Part shown: positions 8,318-15,783 of the stretch, one piece after another | Numbering within the stretch: the first letter of the stretch is position 1 | Layout: every line of letters starts with the position of its first letter | NCBI GenBank assembly: GCA_024222395.1 | Contig: JAAEPE010000088.1 | Span: 1 to 38,254, forward strand | Origin: Myxococcales bacterium | GTDB taxonomy: Bacteria; Myxococcota_A; Polyangia; Haliangiales; Haliangiaceae | Length of the DNA stretch: 38,254 nucleotides | Direction of reading: 5' to 3' | Position numbers and translations under genes: made by a program | The notes under the pieces: model-generated | Databases searched by the model: none | Told to the model about the DNA's origin: nothing | Seen by the model: the letters and a program-made list of their open reading frames with translations, nothing else

Positions 8318-10291
8318 CTAAGCTTCGACGATCATCCTGCCGCGCATCTCCAAGTGGAGAGCGTGGCAGAACCACGGGCAGTAGAACCAGTAGACGCCCG
8401 GCTTGCCTGCCGTGAACGTCATGCTGTTGGTACCCTGTGCGTTGACGAGGTAGTTCACATCGTGTCCGGTCATGTTGAAACCGTGTGAAAGATCCTCGAC
8501 CTTGTCTTGGTTCGAGACGATGACTTGGACGGTGTCGCCAGCTTTGACCTTGAATTCTTGCATGCCAAATGCTGGTGCAAGGCTGGTCATGTATACGCGG
8601 ACGTTCTTGCCCTTGCGTTTGACCACGTTGTCCTTCTGCAGGTCGACGCCGTCTTCCCTGGCCCACTTTTCGTACATATCGAAACGAGGCCCCGTGCGCG
8701 GTGAAATCTGTACAGGCTTGAGGATGTCACGCTTGACGATGACGCAGTCGTGGGGCTCGGGGTAGGTCGGTCCATCGTGAGTGAGTTTCATCTTCTCGCC
8801 GGAGATGTCGATAAGCTGATCGTTCTCTGGGTGCAGGAGGCCAACGTTGAGGAAGCGATCCTTGGAGAACTTGCAGAGTGCGATGAGCCACTTGCCATCC
8901 GCATCCTTGGTTTCACTCATAGAAGCGTTGGTGTGACCGACCTGGTAGTGCACGTCCATCTTCTCGATGATCGGATCAACCTTCTCGCCATTGTGTGCAG
9001 CAATTGCCTTGTTGATGCTCCACTTGGTGATGACGGAGTCGATGAAGATAGAGGTGTAGGCGTTGCCTCTGCCATCGAACGCGGTGTGAAGCGGTCCGAG
9101 ACCAACTTCTGGCTCTGCGACGACGCAGTCGCGTGGCTTGATTTCGCCGGAGAATGCTGCCGCAATCTTGGAGACGTCGACAACGGAGCAGGTGGGGGAG
9201 AGCTTGCCAGATACGATGGCGTACTTGCCCGTTGGGTCCATGTTGACGCCGTGTGGGCTCTTTGGCACCGGGATGCGGAGAACGAACTCGCTATTCTCGC
9301 CACGAGCATCGATCACTGGAACTTTGGAGTCGCCAACGGTCGTTGTCTTGCCAGCGGCAACAGCCTTCTCGATGTTCGCTAGGTTGAAGGCGTAGAGGAC
9401 GTCCCGATCGGCCGCCATCATGCCCTCAAGGTTGAGAGCACCCTCTGAGTTGTAGCAGGTGGCAAAGGAGTAGAGACCGGTGTAGTCGGTGGCACAGAGA
9501 TCCATGTTGCCTTCGACCATGACTTGCCATTTGACTTCCATGGTCTCTCCATCGACAGCGGTGTGCATTGCACCCCACTTGCTAGGATCGTCCATGTCCG
9601 TCTTGCCGTCGTTTGGCAGTGGGAGGCGGAATTCGCTGTTGCAGAGGACGAGGCCCGTCTTGTGGCGCTGCGGGAAGATTCCGTGAGTACCTGCGGCGTT
9701 TGGCAAGTCGACGATAGCGTCGCACTCGAAGGTGTCGAGGCGAAGACGTGCAAGCCGGGCGCTGGCCTTGTCGTTTACATAGGCGTAGCGCCCATCGTAG
9801 GTGCCGCCATCGTAGGAGAGGTGCACGTGGTGGGTATCGCCACTGTTGGTGCCACCAAGGATCTTCGTCGAGTAGTCGTCCCGTCCCCAACCGGAGGCGG
9901 AGTCGCGGTTGAACACAGGGATGCGCTTAAGCTCGCGCATCGAAGGCACGCCTACGACACGAACTTCACCGGATTGGCCACCAGACCAGAAGCCGTAGTA
10001 GTCGTCGAGTTGGCCGGGGGCCACAGAGCCGTGTGCTGGAGCGTGTGCTGGAGCGTGTGCTGGAGTCGCTTTGGTGCCAGAAGTCTTTGGAGTAGCTTTG
10101 GCGGCTGGAGCAGCCTCCTCTTTCGAGGAGCAGGCAATCAGCTGGGCGCCGACGAAGCCTGCACCGATGCCTGCAATACCGCGCGTGACGAATTGTCGTC
10201 GCTGCATGGTCTTGCTTTCGGTTGTAGCTTCCCCTGTCTTTAGGGTTTCGTCGTCGATTTTGTTGGGATCATTCTGCTCGTTGTCAGCCAT
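8318..10291 (-). CDS. nosZ: NosZ, nitrous oxide reductase (clade I type, Tat signal, possible lipoprotein)
   Basis: NosZ reduces N2O to N2, the last step of denitrification, outside the inner membrane. The 657-residue protein has a Tat signal with RRQFVTRG at 31-38 and a lipobox-like LIAC ending at Cys54. A low-complexity linker contains three PAHA units. The seven-bladed propeller carries all seven CuZ histidines in recognisable contexts (DTHHVHLS, GTHG, SPHG, LHTAFD, VGHTN, EPHD). The C-terminal cupredoxin has the CuA set CPWFCHALHLEM: Cys638, Trp640, Cys642, His646, Met649. Motifs such as GQSGEVRVVGVPSMRELKRIPVFN and the Tat signal place it with clade I. ATG 10291 is supported by AGGAAG seven bases upstream. 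It is the first gene of the cluster, ahead of nosR, whereas most clade I clusters begin with nosR. Confidence 0.97.
   Translation of the reverse strand: MADNEQNDPNKIDDETLKTGEATTESKTMQRRQFVTRGIAGIGAGFVGAQLIACSSKEEAAPAAKATPKTSGTKATPAHAPAHAPAHGSVAPGQLDDYYGFWSGGQSGEVRVVGVPSMRELKRIPVFNRDSASGWGRDDYSTKILGGTNSGDTHHVHLSYDGGTYDGRYAYVNDKASARLARLRLDTFECDAIVDLPNAAGTHGIFPQRHKTGLVLCNSEFRLPLPNDGKTDMDDPSKWGAMHTAVDGETMEVKWQVMVEGNMDLCATDYTGLYSFATCYNSEGALNLEGMMAADRDVLYAFNLANIEKAVAAGKTTTVGDSKVPVIDARGENSEFVLRIPVPKSPHGVNMDPTGKYAIVSGKLSPTCSVVDVSKIAAAFSGEIKPRDCVVAEPEVGLGPLHTAFDGRGNAYTSIFIDSVITKWSINKAIAAHNGEKVDPIIEKMDVHYQVGHTNASMSETKDADGKWLIALCKFSKDRFLNVGLLHPENDQLIDISGEKMKLTHDGPTYPEPHDCVIVKRDILKPVQISPRTGPRFDMYEKWAREDGVDLQKDNVVKRKGKNVRVYMTSLAPAFGMQEFKVKAGDTVQVIVSNQDKVEDLSHGFNMTGHDVNYLVNAQGTNSMTFTAGKPGVYWFYCPWFCHALHLEMRGRMIVEA
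10031..10066. repeat. 12-bp tandem repeat x3 inside nosZ
   Basis: Three units of GTGTGCTGGAGC (last base of the third differs) encode APAHAPAHAPAH in the linker between the NosZ signal and propeller. The repeat keeps frame, so copy number could change linker length without breaking the gene. Confidence 0.9.
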
Positions 10292-10351
10292 GTGCGTTCT
10301 TCCTGGTTTAGGGCGATATCTCTATTGCTATTTGAATTGTGAAGGTCGTGC

Positions 10352-10365
10352 CATTCTCAAGAATG
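10352..10365. promoter_or_regulatory. Perfect 14-bp palindrome upstream of nosZ, candidate operator
   Basis: CATTCTCAAGAATG is a perfect inverted repeat centred about 67 bp upstream of the nosZ start. Read toward nosZ it includes TTGAGA, which could also serve as a -35-like element. It does not match the FNR/Dnr consensus TTGAT-N4-ATCAA. The position suits a repressor or activator site controlling nos expression. Confidence 0.4.
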
Positions 10366-10443
10366 ATCTGGTAGGCACTAACCACGTTCTTGAAACGCCG
10401 GAATAGTCACTCTCTTTCCAGCGACATGTCCACAACGGCTTGA

Positions 10444-10490
10444 GCAAAAATGCCGCACGCTTGTAAGGGGAATGCGCAAATATGTCGCAC
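10444..10490. repeat. Two 15-bp direct repeats 32 bp apart
   Basis: GCAAAAATGCCGCAC (10444-10458) and GCAAATATGTCGCAC (10476-10490) share 13 of 15 bases and are spaced by about three helical turns. Such spaced repeats occur at protein-binding sites and at ends of some insertion sequences. I cannot tell which from the sequence alone. Confidence 0.45.
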
Positions 10491-10645
10491 CCCCCCCGCC
10501 TCTGCCTGCGAGGGGGAATCTCACGTTCTGCTTCACAACGGAACGCGCACCCATTGCCAAGAAGTGAGGAGGGGTTGAGTCGAATGGCTGGTGTGGCGCT
10601 TTCCCGACAAGCCTGCCGGACTGTGACTTGCGGTGGTCTCCTTGG

Positions 10646-10681
10646 TCTAGACCGCCGAGCGTAAACAATGATCGGTCTGAT
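10646..10681 (+). repeat. IS end (copy C) on the upstream side of the nos cluster
   Basis: These 36 bp match the terminal repeat at 2717-2752 (inverted, 34 identities) and that at 27511-27546 (inverted, 34 identities). The outer edge faces nosZ and any IS body would lie to the right, but the match stops abruptly after 10681. This is therefore a solo or heavily eroded IS256-type end. Confidence 0.8.
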
Positions 10682-10857
10682 CCATACTCGGCGAAGACGA
10701 GGAGCTATCTGAGCTACAAGCGAATCCCGTTTGATGATCGCTGCCCCAGGAAGTTGGTGTCCAGCGCAAGCGGGACGGGAAATGATGGTGGTTCCGGGTG
10801 AAAGCCAGTGTGCAGCTGCAGAGATCAAGCAGAAGGCCTTAGCAAAAACGAGGCCAA

Positions 10858-11777
10858 GGGGGGCCGCCGCCCATGAGCTATCGCGGTGGTGCAGGCCGAG
10901 TTTGGCGAGCCGCTTGAGGTTCGCGGTGGCACAGAGCAACGAGGGACTTGAGCGGAACCATGATTCTCTGCGGACAGCGAACCGTCTGCCTTTCCAGATC
11001 TATATCGAAATCGCTCTTGGAGAAGAGGCCGGCTTTGTTCTTATCAATGTCCTGTCCCACCACCGTTGCCAACAGCTCAATTGCCTGACCGACGTTGGCA
11101 TCCACTTGGTGTTCTTCCATTGCCGCTAGAGCCGCGTAGGCGTCCTGCGCCAATGCATCGACGAGGATTTCGCGAGCCTCCTTGTCATCCCATTCGCAGC
11201 TCGGTTCTCCTTGCGCAAGGTAATCATCATTTCGTTTGAACACAGAGCGGATTTCTTCTGCGTTCTCTGGCGACACGGCACGCAAGAGTCGAATAGCAGA
11301 ACGGATCAAAGTGACCGTGTCCTGCGTCGCGACCGCATCCTAAAGGGCCGTCGTGTCTATCACACGCTTACGACCAACAAGCCCTGCTTCTTTGCAAACC
11401 GAAAGCACAGCCTCGAAGATGCTTTCGGGCCGCTCGGAATCAGGAAGTCGCGCACGCATATCGACGAGCACCGTGTGCACAAAGCTCGGATAGTCAAAGT
11501 CCAAGCCACCGGCGGCATACTTCCAACGCAAGTCGTGGCAAAAGCGATCCGCCGTCTCCCGATCACTCAGCCCTTCAGCTCGTTGCAAGACCATCACCAC
11601 GGCCCCGATGCGAGGCGGCACCGAGCGTCGACCGATGTCTCGAAACAGATCAGCGAAGCCAGCGTCGGGAAACAGCCGGTGACTCTCGCTGTACAGCAAC
11701 GAATAGATCGAATTCTCAGCCAGCCTCGCAGTAGATCGAGCTGGAACCCAGAAGGTCCTGCTGAGTTGGTGTTTCAA
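10858..11777 (-). pseudogene. IS1182-family transposase remnant (nonsense mutation and internal deletion)
   Basis: This is a minus-strand transposase relic. The N-terminal half (11777-11340) reads LSRTFWVPARSTARLAENSIY, with GLSDRETADRFCHDLRWKYA and VIDTTAL. It then meets an in-frame TAG (11342-11340). The same frame continues as DAVATQDTVTLIRSAIRLL through FKRNDDYLAQG to QTVRCPQ, typical of the IS1182/DUF772 group. Around 10940-10950 the frame jumps to the family C-terminus LCATANLKRLAKLGLHHRDSSW, so the cysteine-rich part between has been deleted. At least two independent lesions make it dead. It begins 14 bp after the nhaA stop. The TTG used as the left end is arbitrary. Confidence 0.85.
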
Positions 11778-11786
11778 AAAACACCA
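11767..11786. terminator. Perfect 8-bp hairpin just past nhaA
   Basis: TGGTGTTT and AAACACCA pair perfectly around a four-base loop, 5 bp beyond the nhaA stop codon. The stem is A/T-rich at the loop and no T-run follows in the nhaA direction. It could be a weak terminator, or the 5' end structure of the IS1182-type remnant that starts inside it. Confidence 0.35.
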
Positions 11787-11791
11787 GATTC

Positions 11792-13330
11792 CTAGTATTC
11801 CGTCGAGCGCTCGACGTCGCTTGGAGAGAGGCTAGCAATCTCGTCCGAGACAGGCTTGAGAAGCGCGAAGCCAATAAACAGGCCAACAAGCGCTGCCGCA
11901 GCGGTGCCGATGAGAATCGCGAGCTTGGCCAAGGCGAGAAGAGCGGGCTGATCTGCAAAAGCGAGCTCTGCAATGAAGATGGCCATCGTGAAGCCAATAC
12001 CAGCGGTGAGGCCAATGACAAGCATACCACTCCAAGACAGGCCCTTGGGAAGGCTAGCATACCCTGTGCGTACCAATAGCCAAGAGATCAATAGGACCCC
12101 TAGTGGCTTGCCGAGGGCGAGTCCTAGACCAATTCCCAGCATGACCTTCATCGCCCCCTGATGTCCGAAGTCCACGCCACCGAGGTCAACACCGGCATTG
12201 GCGAGAGCGAAGAGGGGCATGATGCCGAAGGCTATCCAGATGTGCATCTGATCGAGCCCACGAACCACCGGTGAGATAGCTTCTCTGGCTGCGAAGTGCA
12301 GTCGCCTGATGGAGGCGAGCAACATGGTCTCGTCGTTGTCCTTCGTGCCCTGTTCGAAGTGTCCCAGAGACTGTCTTGCTGCCAGAAGGAACTGCTCCTT
12401 GCTGAGCCAGGGCTTCACTGGTGTCGCAAGTCCAACGATGACACCTGCAAGTGTTGGGTGCACGCCAGCAACCAAGAGCCCAGTCCAAATGATGGCGAGA
12501 GGCGCTAGATAGGCTGGGCCAGGGCGCAGACCGATCTTGAGCCAAAGCATGAGGACGACGATGCCGGCTCCGGCAATGCCAAGCCCACTCATTTGAAAAT
12601 CTGCGGTGTAGAAGATGGCAATCACCAAGATAGCGCCAAGGTCATCGATGATCGCCAGGGCGAGCAGCAGGATCGTCATGGAGGCGGGAACGCGCTTGCC
12701 GAGAAGCGAGAGGATGCCGACGGCAAAGGCGATGTCGGTTGCCATGGGCACCCCCCAACCCGAGCTACTCGGCGCAGACGGGTTGAACGCTAAGTAGATG
12801 AGGGCTGGGGCAAGCATGCCGCCTGCAGCGGCGGCGATGGGTAGTGCTGCCTTGCGAATCTCAGAGAGCTCGCCGTGAACGATCTCGCGTTTGATCTCCA
12901 AGCCTGCGAGCAGGAAGAAGATCGTCATAAGGACATCGTTGATGATGAAGTGGAGGTCGACTGAGCCGTGCACGCTGCCGATGTCAAAGACCATCGGTGT
13001 CTCCCAGAGGGCGTGGTACGAATGGGCGTAGGCGGAGTTTGCCCAAATCAGCGCGACTGCTGCGGCAAGGAGCAGCACCAGGCCGCCGGATGTCTCCAGA
13101 TGGAGAAAATGCTCGACGGGGCCGCGGACCTTCAGCGCCATCTTCCGAACGTTTTCCGACGCTCCGGGAGGGGCGTCGAATCGCTCATGCTTGGAGGTGC
13201 TATGGGGCTGTGTATCGCTCAACGTATGATCTGGGAGGGGAGACGGCGCATTGGCAGATTGCTTCTGCCGAGCCTTCTCGATGTCTGATTTGGGCATGCT
13301 TTGGACCGGCCTGGAGGAAGATGATGCCAT
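11792..13330 (-). CDS. nhaA: NhaA Na+/H+ antiporter
   Basis: NhaA is an inner-membrane antiporter that exports Na+ in exchange for protons, giving pH and salt homeostasis. The 512-residue protein has a polar N-terminal extension of about 65 residues. The NhaA core of some twelve helices follows, including FIINDVLMTIFFLLAGLEIKRE, PMATDIAFAVGIL and the paired aspartates in ALAIIDDLGAILVIAIFYT that bind Na+/H+. It also has GVHPTLAGV and a C-terminal GIGFTMAIFIAELAF. It is longer than the E. coli protein (388) because of the N-terminal tail and a longer mid loop. ATG 13330 follows a strong AAGGAGG by three bases. It lies 67 bp downstream of gltA on the same strand and may be co-transcribed with it. 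Confidence 0.95.
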   Translation of the reverse strand: MASSSSRPVQSMPKSDIEKARQKQSANAPSPLPDHTLSDTQPHSTSKHERFDAPPGASENVRKMALKVRGPVEHFLHLETSGGLVLLLAAAVALIWANSAYAHSYHALWETPMVFDIGSVHGSVDLHFIINDVLMTIFFLLAGLEIKREIVHGELSEIRKAALPIAAAAGGMLAPALIYLAFNPSAPSSSGWGVPMATDIAFAVGILSLLGKRVPASMTILLLALAIIDDLGAILVIAIFYTADFQMSGLGIAGAGIVVLMLWLKIGLRPGPAYLAPLAIIWTGLLVAGVHPTLAGVIVGLATPVKPWLSKEQFLLAARQSLGHFEQGTKDNDETMLLASIRRLHFAAREAISPVVRGLDQMHIWIAFGIMPLFALANAGVDLGGVDFGHQGAMKVMLGIGLGLALGKPLGVLLISWLLVRTGYASLPKGLSWSGMLVIGLTAGIGFTMAIFIAELAFADQPALLALAKLAILIGTAAAALVGLFIGFALLKPVSDEIASLSPSDVERSTEY

Positions 13331-13397
13331 CGTCCTCCTTGGGTCGGCCCAGATATCGGCGAGCTGTAGGCTCGCGCGAACGAGCCCAGCACTTGGG

Positions 13398-14678
13398 CTA
13401 GCGCTTGTCGAGCTCTACGAAGGGGCGGGCGTTTTCGCCAGTGAAGATTTGCCGCGGACGACCGATCTTCTTGCCGGGGTCTCGCATCATCTCGCGCCAC
13501 TGCCCAATCCAACCTGGGAGGCGGCCCAGGGCAAACATGACGGTGAACATATTCACGGGGATACCGAGAGCTCTGTAGACGATGCCACTATAGAAGTCGA
13601 CGTTCGGGTAGAGGTTGCGTTCGACGAAGTACGAATCTTCGAGAGCGATGGCCTCGAGGTTCTTCGCGATGTCGAGCAGAGGGTCGTCAACTTTGAGGTG
13701 CGGAAGGAGCTTGGCTGCCATGTCCTTGAGCACCTTGGCCCTGGGATCGTAGCTCTTGTAAACTCTGTGCCCAAAGCCCATGAGTCGAACGCCCGAACTC
13801 TTGTCTTTGACCTTGTCCATGAAGCCCTTGTAGTCGCCGCCCGAGTCTTGAATCTCTTGCAGCATCTCGATGACTGCCTGATTGGCACCACCGTGGAGCG
13901 GCCCCCAAAGGGCTAGGATACCCGCACTCACCGCTGCGTATAGGTTGGCGTTGCTGGACCCAACGAGGCGCACCGTCGCGGTTGAGCAGTTTTGCTCGTG
14001 GTCTGCGTGCAGGATAAGCAGCGTGTTGATCGCCTTGACGATAATGGGATCCGCCTCGTAGGGCTCTGCAGGATTGGCGAACATCATGTGCATGAAGTTT
14101 GCGCAGTAGCTCAGGTCGTTGCGCGGGTACATGGCTGGATGGCCGATGGACTTCTTGTAGCCGAAGGCAACGATGGTGCGAATCTTGGAAAGCAAGCGGG
14201 TGATGTGAATATCGTCAGCCGGGTCTGCATCAAGGCAATCCGGGTAGTAGGCGGAGAGGGCACAGACCATTGACGAGAGAATCGACATTGGGTGACCCGA
14301 GGACGGGAATCCGTCGAAGAGGTGTCGCATATCCTCGTGGATAATGCTGTGGTCTCGGATCCCCTTCTTGAACTCCTCGTACTCATTAGAGGTGGGCAGA
14401 GTGCCGTAGATGACAAGGTAGGCAACCTCGAGAAACTCAGCCTTTTCGGCAAGGTTTTCAATCGAGTAGCCGCGGTGGCGAAGGATGCCCTTCTCGCCAT
14501 CGAGATAGGTGATGGAGCTAAGGCAAGAACCGGTATTCTTGTAGCCACCGTCGATGGTTACGTATCCGGTTTGGTCTCTCAACTTGCTGATGTCTATGGC
14601 TTTCTCATCTTCACTGCCAACAACAATAGGGAGCTCGTATTCGGTTCCCTCTAGGGTCAATTTTGCACTATCAGCCAT
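13398..14678 (-). CDS. gltA: Citrate synthase (type II)
   Basis: The enzyme condenses oxaloacetate and acetyl-CoA to citrate at the entry of the TCA cycle, in the cytoplasm. At 426 residues it has the length and N-terminal beta domain of the hexameric, NADH-sensitive Gram-negative type. Catalytic residues are His262 (GPLHGGANQAV), His304 (GFGHRVYKSYDPRAK) and Asp361 (NVDFYSG). The start is ATG 14678. There is no Shine-Dalgarno sequence, but a perfect extended -10 ends only 10 bp before the ATG, so the message is probably leaderless or nearly so. It is divergent from hslO across about 140 bp. Confidence 0.97.
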   Translation of the reverse strand: MADSAKLTLEGTEYELPIVVGSEDEKAIDISKLRDQTGYVTIDGGYKNTGSCLSSITYLDGEKGILRHRGYSIENLAEKAEFLEVAYLVIYGTLPTSNEYEEFKKGIRDHSIIHEDMRHLFDGFPSSGHPMSILSSMVCALSAYYPDCLDADPADDIHITRLLSKIRTIVAFGYKKSIGHPAMYPRNDLSYCANFMHMMFANPAEPYEADPIIVKAINTLLILHADHEQNCSTATVRLVGSSNANLYAAVSAGILALWGPLHGGANQAVIEMLQEIQDSGGDYKGFMDKVKDKSSGVRLMGFGHRVYKSYDPRAKVLKDMAAKLLPHLKVDDPLLDIAKNLEAIALEDSYFVERNLYPNVDFYSGIVYRALGIPVNMFTVMFALGRLPGWIGQWREMMRDPGKKIGRPRQIFTGENARPFVELDKR

Positions 14679-14688
14679 AATCGGGCCG

Positions 14689-14697
14689 ATTATACCA
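14689..14697 (-). promoter_or_regulatory. Extended -10 promoter of gltA
   Basis: On the minus strand TGG-TATAAT gives a perfect extended -10 box. The ATG of gltA begins 11 bases after the hexamer, so a start 6-9 bases downstream would leave a 5' leader of about 1-4 bases. Only a poor -35 (TTGGAG, 16-bp spacing) is visible, which is normal for TGn-TATAAT promoters. Confidence 0.65.
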
Positions 14698-14818
14698 GAT
14701 TTCCTGCGATCTCCAACGGTGGCCAGGCCCTTATTAGTCGGGCTCTCGCGATGCTCCGATCACCGAGTCCGCCTTCGAGGCATTGCCAGGATTCGGTTAT
14801 GCTTGTAGTAAGGAGCCC

Positions 14819-15691
14819 TTGAGCGAGAAGTCGACAGATCGAGTGATTCGGGCGATGACCCAAGACGGGCAGTTCCGCGTAATTGCCGTGACTCTGGGCG
14901 ATACCGCCGCCGAAGCAGCAGTCCGTCAGAAGGCACCTGATGATCTCGTGAAGCGGCTGGCTGAGCTTATGTGCGCTGGTGTCTTGCTGCGGGAGACCGT
15001 TCAGCCAACAAATCGCGTACAGGTGATCTTCAAGGATTCCTTGGGCCATCGGCTCGTGACGGATTCGTTGCCAGAGGGCAGCAATCGCAGCATCGTAGAT
15101 CCCGGCAAAGAGACCGCGGCCGTCAGCGAGGAGGGCATCTACCAGGTGGCCTATACCCTGCGCAATGGCGAGCTGCATCAGGGGATCGTCGCGGTTGCAG
15201 ATGACATCGACGTGAGCCGCGCTGTGATGCGCTATCTCCAAGACTCAGAGCAGATCACAGCCTTCGTGAAAATCTCTACTCAAGAGAGCTGCGCTAGCTC
15301 GCGAGCCGTGGGCGGCTTTGTCGTGCAAGTAACTCCAGAAGTGACTCGCGAGGGGCTTGAGGCCATGACCTCGCATCTTGAGACCTACACAGGGATGCCT
15401 GGCTGGTTGGCAGGCGAGCACCACCCAGCACTTCTCATTGATGAGCTCCTCCGGGACCACGAGTACACGATTCTCGCAGATTCGGATTTGCGCTTTGGTT
15501 GCACTTGTAGCCAGGAGCGCATGCTTATCGGTCTCTCGACATTACCCAAGAGCGAGATCGGTGAGATTCTCGCAGAGGGCGAGGGCATCGAGCTCGATTG
15601 CAACGCTTGCGGCCAGAAGTATCAGGTGAGCACAGACGAGTTGGCGACCTTGTTGCTGCCTACATCCGACCCAAAGACGCCCCCTAACTAG
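14819..15691 (+). CDS. hslO: Hsp33 redox-regulated holdase chaperone
   Basis: Hsp33 is a cytoplasmic chaperone switched on by oxidative unfolding when its zinc-binding cysteines oxidise. The 290-residue protein has the Hsp33 N-domain (DRVIRAMTQDGQFRVIAV, LAELMCAGVLLRE, NRVQVIFKDS). Its C-terminal zinc motif is C-T-C then C-N-A-C in DLRFGCTCSQERM and ELDCNACGQKY. I choose TTG 14819 because TAAGGAG lies three bases upstream and the product then starts MSEKSTDRVIRAM. The in-frame TTG at 14783 has no ribosome site. It is head-to-head with gltA and followed 92 bp later by the FAD-protein gene. Confidence 0.92.
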   Translation: MSEKSTDRVIRAMTQDGQFRVIAVTLGDTAAEAAVRQKAPDDLVKRLAELMCAGVLLRETVQPTNRVQVIFKDSLGHRLVTDSLPEGSNRSIVDPGKETAAVSEEGIYQVAYTLRNGELHQGIVAVADDIDVSRAVMRYLQDSEQITAFVKISTQESCASSRAVGGFVVQVTPEVTREGLEAMTSHLETYTGMPGWLAGEHHPALLIDELLRDHEYTILADSDLRFGCTCSQERMLIGLSTLPKSEIGEILAEGEGIELDCNACGQKYQVSTDELATLLLPTSDPKTPPN

Positions 15692-15720
15692 AACTCTTTG
15701 GCCTCCGATCTTCTCGCCTG

Positions 15721-15748
15721 CCAGTTGCCCTAGTCCAGTTGCCCTAGT
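15721..15748. repeat. Tandem duplication of a 14-bp unit
   Basis: CCAGTTGCCCTAGT occurs twice in perfect tandem in the 92-bp gap between hslO and the FAD-protein gene, 35 bp before the next start codon. It contains CTAG but no evident inverted symmetry. It may simply be a recent slippage event. Confidence 0.9.
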
Positions 15749-15783
15749 AGCGAAAGCGAACCACCTAAGAGCTTTACGCAGCC

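Larger units (their letters stand above)
10292..10857. other. Gene-free stretch upstream of nosZ with regulatory and IS-derived DNA
   Basis: No convincing gene lies here. From nosZ outward it holds the nosZ ribosome site, a perfect 14-bp palindrome (10352-10365), two 15-bp direct repeats 32 bp apart (10444-10490) and a C8 run (10490-10497). An IS end (10646-10681) and about 175 bp of unrecognised sequence reaching the IS1182-type remnant complete it. Short ORFs in it lack homology-like features and run across these elements. Confidence 0.6.

Noticed and set aside
8750..9382. 210-codon plus-strand ORF inside nosZ
   Set aside because: It is antisense to highly conserved NosZ motifs; a codon-bias shadow.
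10340..10353. TGGCAC on the minus strand upstream of nosZ as a sigma-54 -24 element
   Set aside because: The required GC of the -12 element is not found at the fixed spacing (the sequence there is TTCAC), so the match is only half of a promoter.
10328..10939. 203-codon minus-strand ORF upstream of nosZ
   Set aside because: Only its first 20 or so residues make sense (the IS1182 transposase C-terminus). The rest runs through an IS end and the nosZ control region with no protein-like features.
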